Below the pieces are notes generated by a model. That model worked only from the letters and a program-made list of their open reading frames with translations. It made no database searches and was not told the DNA's origin. 64,000 nucleotides of DNA from Spirometra erinaceieuropaei (taxonomy: Eukaryota; Platyhelminthes; Cestoda; Diphyllobothriidea; Diphyllobothriidae), in contig CACRXP010000416.1 of NCBI GenBank assembly GCA_902702965.1, positions 510,146-574,145 on the forward strand. Direction: 5' to 3'. Shown in pieces: positions 11,256 through 21,640 of this stretch; position 1 is the stretch's first letter; the number at the start of each line of letters is the position of its first letter. A program made the position numbers and the translations under genes.

Positions 11256-11803
11256 CCACTGTAGTGGACAGTCACAGTGGCAACGTCGCGCCTCTCCTTA
11301 GCGCCTGCACCTACGTCCTAGCGACAGCCGGCTACGGCACACACGTCTGTCCGGCTTCGATTTGTCTCGTTGCAGTTCACTGTCTGTACCACGCACCTGG
11401 TCGATACTCTGCCTGCACCATGCGAGGCTTCTCACTGCCTTTCGCGTGGGCTTGAGGCCAAACAACGCACCTACTATCGCTGATTGGTAAGACAGGCGGA
11501 AACAGCCCAGAACACTAGCGTAAACAATTTGCCACGACACATTTGCAGCGGCGACCTTCGGCGACACACTGCTCGTCGCTCGCGCGGACGCCGCCTCCGC
11601 GGCGCCGGACGCATTCTCGTCTGGTTGCCATTTTCCCTTCATTGTTTTGTACAGAACAAATAAATCATTTTCCTCTTCAAATGGCGTCCCGCTTCTTAAA
11701 TCTTTTTCCTCTTCAACTGGCGTCCCGCTTCTTCCGACATGGGATATGACCTGAAGTTGTGGCGTACTGAGCATGCATCATCACCGCTTAGCCGCTACAC
11801 CAC
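11256..11803 (+). mobile_element. Solo LTR with 4-bp target duplication
   Basis: The element runs 11260-11799 (540 bp). Its ends are inverted, TGTAG at the left and CTACA at the right. It is bounded by CCAC at 11256-11259 and CCAC at 11800-11803. Inverted relatives of this locus (about 26614, 34103 and 62069 on the minus strand) have the uninterrupted sequence tagcccacctact, i.e. the empty site with one CCAC. An AATAAA lies at 11659-11664. Two 35-bp units around ttcctcttcaa-tggcgtccc are tandem at 11668-11737. A 158-codon open frame crosses the LTR on the minus strand but covers no retroviral-type domain. Confidence 0.85.
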
Positions 11804-11884
11804 CTACTCTATATGGTAGTGATTGGATTTGAGTAGACGTAATTACTTTACCTTTGTGTTCGTCTTTCCTTTCTCACGTTCTAT

Positions 11885-12160
11885 TTGTCTGGGTTGGAGT
11901 TGTGGGTTATGATTGGGGATTAGGGTTAAGCATTAGTGTTTGGAGTAAATCTTGCGGGTTCTGGGTAGGGTTTAAGATTAGGGTTAGGAGTTATGGGTTA
12001 TGGTTAGGGGTAGGTGAGGAGTTAGGGGTTAGGGTTTAGGGTAAGGTATTGTGTGTTAGGGGTTGGGCGTCGGGGTTATGGGCAAGGGTTATTGCTAGTT
12101 CTATGGTAACGGTTTGGGTCAGGCTGAGGACAATCGTAACCCTTACCCTATCTCTAAGTC
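11885..12160 (+). repeat. Degenerate TTAGGG-like block 1
   Basis: Dense, imperfect GGGTTAGG/GGGTTATGG units such as ggttaggggtaggtgagg and gttaggggttagggtttagg. It is too degenerate to be a functional telomere and is flanked by the same sequences as the other four blocks, so it is part of a duplicated module. Confidence 0.75.
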
Positions 12161-12299
12161 TAATCGCTGCGCGGCGGCAGGTTTCGCTCCAGAGAGAGAG
12201 GGAGCCCTAGGGCAAAACGAAACGAGTGACTCCCCTAAAAACTGTCGGATCAAACATTCACGCGTCAAATTCCGCTCTGTGCACACAGACCCTATCATC

Positions 12300-13090
12300 A
12301 AACTTATGTACTCCAAGTTAGCAGATAATTTCTCAGGAAATTAAAAAGCAACATTTTATGAACTGACGTATCTATCAGAAAGCACATGGGGATCGCTGGC
12401 AGACCCATTGGAAAATAAATGAAAAGACCCCATTTGAATACGTCAGAATACTTCAGGCACATTAAATATATCAGACCGACGTTTACTACATTCAACTATT
12501 TATAGCTCTCAGTTTTGACTGCGAATACTGAAGTAAATAATAATTGACGTTGAACGATTTCTACACATTACACGGCTGACAATTAGCATCATATTTCAGT
12601 ATATGCAGACGCCTTCGTTAAGTCATGCATTCGCCGACAGAAGTTCAGAAGGACAGCTTTAATCAATACATTAACATTCAGTGTACTTATGCAGATGAGC
12701 ATTCCGACCAGAAAGATGATTGCGATCATAATTTTGAAAATAACCATCCTAGTCATACATTGTCCTATCAGTGAGCGGTTAAGTTAGGCGGTGTATTCAG
12801 TATGTGCAGGAAAACGAAGAATAGGAGGATATTTACTTGGCATGGTCAAAGTCATTTGAACCAATTTCGGAAAGCGCGACGGCTTATGCAGGCTTCTAAA
12901 CCAGGAATGCAAGTGTATGGCTTGTGCACAGTGAATGGTCTTACCGTTTGAACAATATGAATCCAAACGAACACTGGTGAATGCGTGGATAAATAGACTT
13001 AAACACGCTTTGGCGTACGGTTTCCGGTAAAGGCATTCTAGCACAAGTGATTGGAGCGGCGCCGCTGCAGACGCCAAAGGTTTTTAAAGT
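12300..13090 (+). repeat. 5' flank of gene A: dispersed foldback arm and decayed SINE head
   Basis: 12320-12500 matches the arm of the foldback at 25930 (aggaaattaaaaagcaaca, cccattggaaaataaa). 13000-13080 is a decayed copy of the tRNA-like head at 4690 ending in ggagcggcgccgctgcagac. Between them I see no gene. Confidence 0.5.
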
Positions 13091-14112
13091 TGAATCAGGT
13101 GAAGTGCATAAGTCTGTCTGGACATCACATAACTATCTCAGTATAATTGTCAGCTATTTAAGACCAGACCTCACAGAAAAATGCACTTTGAGTGCTCGAA
13201 TCGTTATCAATAAATAATACAAATTTCGGATATCTATTTTTGATTTATCATCTATCAAATATATAACACTGAGCGGTGATTGACGCGACAAATTCTCATC
13301 TTTTCCATTCTTGAATGTGATGTTTACTTATTTCCCAGCAGTTGATTATTTGTTCTGCACGACGCTTAATGTAAAGTACTATGCTTCCTCACTTACAGGC
13401 CATTATGCATGGATGTTGATTGAATTATGACCCATATTACCATCATTGATCACTCGCCAATTTCTTCTAGACATGAAGATCACCGTGTTTGCCTTAACAT
13501 ACGGACTACAAAGGCCCAAGTTGTAGGATCTGAGCTAGAGAGGAGATATGCTGGGAAGGTGCAGATGAACACTAATTGCAAGGTAATGGATGCCAGTCAA
13601 ATAATCAGCATATAATGAATATCGCTGGTCTTAAGGGAGTAGGAAGCATAGTTTTAAGGCACTAGGTTTTAGTAAAGGTGGGAGACTACGGCGACCGTTT
13701 CCAGGTTATTACTCATGGCTAGGGGACCTACCATTAACCCCGGCTATGCAGGACTTAGTATTCAAATTATGGCTATTTTTTCAGCAAAAGTTGCTAAATC
13801 AAAACATCTGCAATTTAACTGGGTGTCCGTTTTCACTAGAGCTAGCAGAAACTAGAGCAAGTGCTCGTTAAACTGACGTTGTATGAGTGGTCGGGCATAC
13901 GTGGCTTCTGCTCTTACGTTTGAGGCTTCCTTTGTGCAATTTGCTCTCTATGGTTTAAAATCAAAACTATTTTGATGCTGTCTGGTTTTATTTTGCCAAT
14001 GATATCTATCTTCGGGTTCAATGAAGCCCTCATGGCTTTGATTGGGCTGCCTAGAACACCGCACCTAATAAATCCAAATGCAACATCGTTCGCACTCCAA
14101 GCGCACACCTCG
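13091..14112 (+). other. Upstream region of gene A, no separate gene
   Basis: Related, in inverted orientation, to 24330-25260 and 31740-32700, and therefore part of the duplicated gene module. Copy 1 lacks about 35 bases present in copy 2 near 13463. At 14068-14074 it reads aataaat where gene C has a tataaaa box. Confidence 0.4.
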
Positions 14113-17100
14113 ATGCAATTAAAATCGGTTTTGATGCATCTCCTTGGATTTGGACTATTCGTGTACGGCTGCAGAAATTACCAGGGTAACCTTTTCACAT
14201 ATTGCAGATCCACAAATAGTATAGTAGTACAGATAGTATAACAGATGAACAGTTCTCACAGTAACCACAACAATATGGGTTGCAGGTTTTTTGACGTATG
14301 TGCATATAATACATAAGCAGCTGCCTAAGAGGGCAACTGGCCAGACTCAGATAGTTGTTTCACGGTCGTTTTTGATCATCACTACCTCACAGGTCTTATG
14401 AGGTGAGGTATATGAACGTGTCAACTTAGCCCGTGACCCTACTGTTTTGGTTACGATCTTGATTGGTCCCACGCTGTCTGTCCGCCGGTTTCCTGCTGGT
14501 GAAAACGTACGTCATGCCATAGGATACACATGCCACATAAAATACCTAAGTCGCTCACTGAGAGTGCAACAGACCAGACGCAGACAACTGTTTTACAGTC
14601 ATTTCTGTTATATGCACATATATACATGCGAAGAGGCAAGTCGGCGACAAAATCATACAAGACCAAAATGGCCATTACTGGCCGATTTTCCCCACCTAAG
14701 TTTTAGGAACATCTGAGTTTCGAACCAGCTCTCAGTGGTTTTTGGTCCTTCTGAAAACGCTCTACTTTGTACCGAGTAAAATGCTTTACTTCATGAGTAT
14801 TACCGTTCTGTTGAAATGGACATGGCGTAAAATAAAAGTGCGGGCGTTTGTCTGCTATGGCGGAAATTGTGCTGAATGTTTAGAGGCCTTTATCTTTTTT
14901 CAAAGTAATCTGCTAGTTACGTTTGTGGATATAGATGCAACCTATCTTATTGGCAACATCTTTTTTCTAATAATTTTGAAATTTCTTTGCGATCATTTGT
15001 TTTCAGCATTTCATTTAAATTTTCGAATAGACTGTTTGAAGGTCGAAACATAGCTGCAGATGTGCAACCATATGCCACATAGAAACAAAAAAGGACATGT
15101 CCGTCTTATTTATTTTAAGTACGTGTCCGCTCATTTTAACAGAATGACATGAATCGTTATCATAAATATAGAAATGATGGGTTCTTTTAAAACTCTTTAT
15201 CATACCAGCACGTTTTACGCACAAATACAATAAGAAGTAGGGTTTTAAGCTGAAAAAATAAGTAATAAGACTTATTAAATTCGGGAAACTAGGACATACT
15301 CAGCTTTTTACCAGGGTGTTTTCACCGCTTACATAAAGAGCCATTGTAAGCTATTGTAATAATTAATTACCTCTTAGTATGATACCAAATTGCCATAATT
15401 CATAACCGTTAATTCTATGTTATGTCACAGAATTCAACCTGAGCTACGAGTTAAAAAGTAATCAGAAGTTATTCCAATGGTTGTTGATTGTGATTGTTGA
15501 TTGTTGATTGTGATTGTTGATTGCTTACGTTAGGTATGCACATACAACTATTTTTTCTCGTCTAAAATTTGGGTCCTTGCTTAATGTCTTGACGAATTGT
15601 ACACTGCACTGCATATTGCCAATAATATTTAAAGCATTATTTAACTCAAAATGGAACAGGATTTTTAATAACATATATGTGATATTCCATATTTTCATAC
15701 ACCTCTATCTCTTTATATATTGTGGCCATTTTTACTATTATTCGTCACAGGCTGCGCTGTACGATTATGAATGTATGACAGAATGGCCATATATGTGCTG
15801 TCCTTTTGCTAAAACTGTTATTAGTTAGATAGGTCCATCTTTACACTACTTAGATTCAGGAACGTGGTCACATTACAAGTAATTTTTTATTAGTACAAAC
15901 CTGAAAATGACCATAGTCATGTTGGTATCATTTCATTGATTTTCCCAAAGGCAAAACAATAGCAACCCATTTAAATGATGCATTGCCTATGTGGGATATT
16001 AGTGCCTTTGAGGGCATGAAATTGCATAGATTTGTCACTTTCACTTTTGTAGATAGATAAGATTTCTAATTCTCTAAAATATCCGGCAGGTTTGTAAACT
16101 GATTCCCACCGTTAGCATCACGCAAAAAATAAATTTCGAGGTGCGACAAGTTCTTTTTTGTTAAATACTCTGCATCCGATGGGAAACTTGCTCAAATGCG
16201 CGATTGCCACAATATATCGCAACGTCAAATTCTATTTTGTTTAACAAAAAATCGTGGACGGCGGTGGATTCTCTGGCCGTTCGACCTTGTAGGAGCGCGT
16301 CTGCGATAATTCATTTTGAAATTTCATTACTGGCATAAGTATTTCCGAACTTAACCTACTTACTTGTAGGGACACCGGATTGCAAGAATGACGGCAGAGA
16401 CATACTGTACCTACTGCGCCGTATTTCGTTTCCACGTTTATATGTTTATCATCACAGAGACACATTCACACGCTGCGAAATAGACCTTCAAAGAGTCCGT
16501 ACATAGGTAACTGTAACCCTGAGGACCTTCATCCTATGCTGGATATGACCATCATCTGCAATGTCCAATTTGAAGCTGTCGCATATAATTTGGAGCTTCG
16601 GGTATGTTTGCTAATAAAACTGGTTTGGGTTCGATAGCAAGTGTTGTTGAATCGTAAATACAAACGAAAATTAAGAAGTCGATTCAAATCACTTAGTTAG
16701 AAAACAATGAACAAATAAGAATTTAATGCGTTTGTCTTTTCTGCATCGTTTTCGGCCGCATAGCTCTTATCTTTTAGGTTGGTATGTAATTGGGAGATTG
16801 TTAATGAAAAACATGCACTTGTGTATAATTTGCTTTCCGTATTTTTCGTTCCCTCTTTTTACGATGTTTTCCAATTTTAAGCCCTGACAGTATTTTGTTA
16901 CTGAGGCTTTTGCTCTATCTCAACAGAGAATAATCGAAGAAACAAATCGGACAATCGTCGAGCAATATCTGCAACTAGACTTAGGACGCATGACTGCCGT
17001 GGCTACATTTGAACTTCGTATAGAACGAGGCTGGAACAACGACGTTTCTCGACTGCGTCTTCTTCGCATCTTTTTCCACGATCTGGAAGCGGCCGTTCAA

Positions 17101-17226
17101 TTTGCACTTGGAAGAAGAAATGGAAATCCGCTGACGTTTTGGGCCAATAAATCGATATCGAAATTGTCAATGTATACAAAAAAGTCATTTGAACTTAACC
17201 AATTGCCCAGTTGTGTCTTCCAATAG
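14113..17226 (+). pseudogene. A: family member with frameshifted exon 2
   Basis: Exon 1 is 14113-14185 (signal peptide MQLKSVLMHLLGFGLFVYGC), with donor g|gtaacc in phase 1. Exon 2 is 16370-16601, after cttgtag, with donor cgg|gtatgt. Exon 3 is 16927-17226, after tctcaacag. Exon 2 is 232 nt rather than the family 233: a base is missing at about 16490 (ccttcaaagag versus ccttcacaagaat in B). In-frame TAG follows at 16504-16506. Exons 1 and 3 are intact. The start at 14113 is preferred over upstream in-frame ATGs because exon 1 of gene C has the same 73-nt length and its upstream frame is closed. Probably a recent pseudogene of the B type; an assembly error is possible. Confidence 0.75.
15481..15523 (+). 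repeat. TTGATTG minisatellite in A intron 1
   Basis: Short units tgttgattg/tgattg repeated about six times. The partner at 52180-52202 in gene B intron 1 is about half as long, so copy number changed after duplication. Confidence 0.6.
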
Positions 17227-17479
17227 CTGAGAAATCGTGCTTCACGAAACACCTATTTTTTTGTTTGAAAAGACGACAATGATTTCTGGAATGTTGTGCA
17301 AAATGGAGTATGTATGAGTAAAATATGATGGTTGCTGATTTTCTTTTGCTCCCCGGGGTGCCTTTAGTATTGGAAAAGCAAGAGTCATTTAATTGGTTGT
17401 GTTAGGTTTTCTAAGCACTTTATTCAAGGAATTTTTAATTTCTCGGCAAGGATGCACGCAATGCCCTGTTACTGGACGT

Positions 17480-17840
17480 GAATTTTATGGGCAGTGTTCC
17501 ATAGGTAAATTTACTCCATCAAATATACATCAACAACTGCGCGATCAATACTTATTTCCGTAGGCTGAAGCCGGACGAGTTCATTAGGAGAGCAATGATT
17601 TCAGTTTTTCTGATTGGTCAACGTTGGATTGTGATATCGTTTGCAGACATAAGCCGAAGATGCCAAACAACTGACCTTCCAGACGCCTAACATTCAAAGA
17701 TGGTCTTGCAATTATGTTGATAGAAGCTTGCCGTACACCAGCAGTAGTGAATAAGTACCAGAAGAGCGTTTTTCCTCCGACGTTATCGAATCCGACTAGC
17801 GTCTGTCCGAACAGTTCACCGACGGCGAGCAGGTCCTAAC
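17480..17840 (+). repeat. Conserved 3' flank segment of the gene module
   Basis: Contains gggcagtgttccataggtaa, cgatcaatacttatttccgt, ccttccagacgcctaacatt and cgactagcgtctg. It recurs after every exon-3 copy: 54150-54520 (+), 28190-27780 (-), 28795-28490 (-), 63640-63240 (-). Frames are broken differently in each copy, so it may be 3' UTR or a decayed exon. I do not assign a product. Confidence 0.5.
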
Positions 17841-17949
17841 AGTATTAAAAACCGCTCACAGTGGGACGACATGCGTAATGCCACAATAGTGATTGTTCAA
17901 AATGATGAAGAGTAGAGGCGTGGGAAAATTCCACAACAAATGCGTATGC

Positions 17950-18260
17950 CTACATATACGTATATAACTAACAGGTCGCTAGTTCGAGCTCCAGGCGTTT
18001 CACATTTCGTGGTTTGGTATGACTGACTAACGACGACTAATAATCCAGAAATTGACATTCCAGATTCCCTTGTCTTTGTCAGTTTAACATTCTGATTATA
18101 TATATGCTCAGAGAAACGGCTGATAACGAAAATGTGAGAGATAGGAATAGCCATTTTTGGCATCCTAGCCGTTGTCAGCCAGCCCTTCCGAACCACAGGT
18201 TTGAGGGGACATGAGGTTCAAACACACGTCCTTTTGGTTATTAGCGTTAGTACATCCAAC
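17950..18260. mobile_element. Two SINE copies in opposite orientation
   Basis: 17975-18070 (+) has a gctagttcgagctccaggcg head end and the body ggtatgactgactaacgacg. 18250-18080 (-) reads, on the minus strand, tgtttgaacctcatgtcccc then ggctggctgacaacggctag. The pair is conserved at 54650-54940. Confidence 0.55.
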
Positions 18261-18439
18261 ATTTTAACTCTAAGGCCAGGATCTCGATGTGATATGGGTA
18301 AATATGTTACGGAAGATTCTCCTCCCGTTCTGCCTTGCGACTTGGCCAAAGGCCGGACATACATTCACGTGGATTATGTGGTGTATAAATAAAATATGCT
18401 GAACGATTTCGCTCTCTTTTCTTCGTCGTCTTTTTCGGG

Positions 18440-18620
18440 AGATGATGGAAGCGATAAATGTAATATATATTATAGTCGGAGTAGTATCGTGACACCCGAT
18501 AAACAAGGAATGAGGGTTCGAGCCTCAGATTCCCCTAAAAAGGGGGTTGGAACATGGGGATGTAAAAGGTGGATAAAAGAGGCCATTCCAGTCTTCTTTT
18601 TCTTTCTCAGTGATCGCCTT
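18440..18620 (+). mobile_element. Decayed SINE copy
   Basis: gagggttcgagcctcagatt (box-B-like) then cccctaaaaa and gaggccattccagtcttc, as in the other SINEs. The 124-codon frame through it (18396-18770, partner 55078-55452) is explained by this repeat. Confidence 0.45.
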
Positions 18621-18789
18621 ATTTTATATACGCATGCGTGTTTACTTAAGAATGAACGCACATACATTCATTGGCTTTTAAAAGCAAACAAACTTCGTAT
18701 GGATCAGGAAGAGGCACACACTTGCCAGACCGATGTCGAGGAAGTTAAAATAGCGGAGGGTAGGCTATGAAGTCTGGGAGTTTGATTGA

Positions 18790-19290
18790 TAAATAAATGT
18801 TTCGGGCTTATCTGCCTTCATCCAGACAGTCATAAACTTGACCAGAAAATGCAAGCTTTCGCACATCGAGACATGGCACTGGTGGTCCACCTACCACACA
18901 TTAATTTCCTCACGGCATTACTATTGTTATTTGCAATGTGTCTTAGTTATCAGATAAACCACAATTTTATTGTTTTTTGTTCTTGAAAACCACTAGAGTT
19001 CGGAAGGAAAGCAAGAAAAGTGCAAGCATTTTTAATATAGTTAAGATATATAAATTGTTTTTTGTTCTAAATACCAGCCACTCCACATAAGGCGAGACTC
19101 CTCATTAGTACTACGGAATAGGCATGTGCAGTTTTTTAAAGTCTATACTGTAGAATATGGAAATAGTGGAAAACTAATTATGTAGAATCTCAATCAACAA
19201 AAAGGTATATCCTAATCACTTTGTTAAGAAATCGATCCCAGCACTAACGCACAATATAACAGGAAGTGATTCTGGCGTTTCCTGCAATTG
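18790..19290. other. No gene seen
   Basis: Sequence between the SINE cluster and the degenerate tandem repeat, nearly identical in copy 2 (55470-55970). No splice-framed exon recognised. Confidence 0.4.
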
Positions 19291-19299
19291 AATGCTTGA

Positions 19300-20290
19300 G
19301 TGCTCCCGTATTGTCAGTGTCAACGCCCCGACTGCGTCCATGCTTAGCGGTTGTGTAAGTGTAGGTTTTGATAATCGAAGTCAGTCAGCATGTGGACTAA
19401 AGGTCAGACTGACTGCCATGGTCGGAATTCGGCTATGGAAACCTATCGCAATGTTGGTAATAGCAGGGATGGTCTTCAGCTATCGTTAAGCAAATATGCC
19501 GCCATTGATTAAGCTACATACGGACTAGTGCTGTCACTCGTATGCCATGCAAGTCTAGCGCATGGATGGTGAACTATCGCTCGGCATTTCTCCTTTGCCT
19601 CTCTACTCCCCAAAAGGTATCCTAGTGAACACGAAGCCACATGCCGAGTTATGCGGTCGCTCATCAACTGTAGAAGCTAGTATTAAAACTGATGAACTTA
19701 CGGTGGATCCGCAGTGATGTTATCGTAAGTGTCCTAATTTAAGCTGCCGTAGATTGACCCAAACCCTGGCGACTGTGGTATCTCCTGACGTCTTGAAGTA
19801 ATGGGCGAAGGTGATACTCTAATTATTCTGTCTACGGTGAATGTGTTAGAACGCTCTGAACGCCAGATACTATAAAATAAGCCGCATAGGGACCACATGC
19901 GGTGGCATGTCAACTATGGAAGCTTATGTCAAGGTTAGCAAGCGTACGATGGGTCTACTTACGGAAGCTATGGTCATAATCGATAAGCCAAATGGTCGGT
20001 CCACAGCCATCGCATCGCAAGTGAGCAAAAGAAAGTTACCGTAAATTATTCCGCATACCGACTACTGCGCTCGGTTTTTTGTTATGGAAGCTGATATCAA
20101 GGTCGGAAAATATAGGATAGGTCTAAACCGACCCACCCCCCACTGTCGTAAGGTATGCTTTTGCGGAGTAAGCCTCAAACCGCCTAATGGCGTCACTCAT
20201 GGCCAGCGGAAGTATATGAAAAAGGATGGCGAACCAATCGGTGGTGCAAGATTAGATTTAACCGCAACCCCACTACTGCAGTGAGTCACC
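19300..20290 (+). repeat. Very degenerate tandem repeat
   Basis: Variants of caactatggaagcttatgtc, followed by aaggt and a purine-rich stretch, recur near 19668, 19910 and 20080. Variants of ggactagtgctgtcact / cgactactgcgctcgg also recur. Spacing is irregular (about 170-240 bp). Short frames here do not continue across units. Confidence 0.3.
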
Positions 20291-20639
20291 AGCCATGTAA
20301 GCCTTTCTGAAGCCTAAATAACTGTAGCTCCGTTTTCAGCGTTCGCATCTTCACTGTCGGATAGTATGATAGACTGCAGGTCAGATGACTCAACAAATAT
20401 GTATTGCTATAACCTACTCAAATAGATAGAGTAGGTATTATTTCTAGGTAACGGAAAAGAATTTTTTGGGCGCCATCTCCCAATAGTTACCGGAAAAAGC
20501 AATTGTAGCGGGCGGTCACCGATCGTGTCAAGTGATATACTCGTCCCGTTGTGCATTAAGGGTCAATTTAAAAGCCAGCAACTCGATCGGCCTACGTCTT
20601 TTACCATGGTTGACATAACTTGTGACTGCCGACAACAAA

Positions 20640-20800
20640 GTGAACAGCCCATGTTTCATCGGTCAGGGCGTTTAAACAGCAATAAACTGAACGTGGATTC
20701 AAGTCCCCGGAGTTGTAAAACCTGGAGTTGTTTACGGCCAGGTAATGGCGGATAAAACGCCAGAAATGGCCATCCCTGTCTCCCATCTCTCTGTAAGTAA
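20640..20800 (+). mobile_element. tRNA-derived SINE copy
   Basis: ggtcagggcgtttaaacagc (box-A remnant), gtggattcaagtccccggag (box B), then cgccagaaatggccatccct. In copy 2 (57340-57470) the head reads agtggttagggcgttagaac, closer to a tRNA box A. Confidence 0.6.
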
Positions 20801-20939
20801 TGGTATCCTCTCTAGGAAGAATGTGAATTTTGCGGATGATATATCGGCAAGTCTACTTTTGAGGCTGCAAGCTGCATCATTACCTGTGAAGTTACATTGT
20901 GGAAATGATATGTAAATGTAGGATGACATCGAGTAAGTG

Positions 20940-21640
20940 AATTCGCCACTGTCTACTGAGTACGCCCAACACCTTAACCAAACTCGCGGTATCAGAATAA
21001 AAACAGACTGAAAACATTTATTTCGGAAGACTTTGATTTCGCTTTAATCAGTAAATTATAACATGCATATCCATACGTTCATAATTATTGCACTGTTAAA
21101 GGCAAGACAATTAAACATTCCGTAGTTTAATGGATAACTTAATATAGGCGTTAACTCATTGATGAACGATGCTGCTTGCAAAAGATGAAAAAAGGTGAAG
21201 ATATTTTGATCGCAGGTATCCCCTACTTCAGCAGTTGTAGCACGCACTGGTGATTATCAGGCGGTGACCTTATTCAATATAGGTATGAATATTAAATAGT
21301 GCATTGACGTCACAGACAGTTAACTGCGCACGTCAGTCATAGGAATAAGGTGATTTCATACTAACTGCACAGTTACCACCCATAATACCATACTCGCGTG
21401 TTTCACCGATATTCAGCCGCTGCGTGACACTGCTGCGAGGGGTTCGGCTCGTCAATGTGCTAGCCGGCATTTCCTGTCTGCTTTCTGGTAGATACTTCAG
21501 TTTAAAAATTGTGGCTTTTTAATTTCCTTAGAAGTTAACAACGAACTTGCATCAGATCTGTATATTTAAGGTCTATAGATTCAGACCTAAGTTTTCATGT
21601 ATGAATATTTGGGCGAAATCCATTAGTCACAGTGGCAGCT
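20940..21640. other. No gene seen
   Basis: Contains a fragment of the dispersed arm sequence (ctgctttctggtagatactt, 21480) but no exon or SINE head. Nearly identical in copy 2 (57600-58325). Confidence 0.35.

Noticed and set aside
11298..11774. 158-codon minus-strand open frame
   Set aside because: It lies inside the solo LTR (11260-11799) and has no recognisable domain; copy 2 of the LTR is truncated.
11885..12160. True interstitial telomere from chromosome fusion
   Set aside because: The repeats are degenerate and occur with identical flanks at five places, so they moved as part of a cassette.
12784..13077. 97-codon frame, partner 49499-49744, relatives at 4588 and 45608
   Set aside because: It lies in the decayed tRNA-derived SINE head and its flank; the translation varies with GCC-run length.
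13972..14112. Earlier in-frame start codons for A (13972 onward)
   Set aside because: The equivalent upstream frame in gene C contains stops, while the 73-nt exon from 14113 is conserved in A, B and C.
18396..18770. 124-codon frame conserved at 55078-55452
   Set aside because: Conservation is explained by the recent R2 duplication; the frame runs through a decayed SINE and has no splice support.
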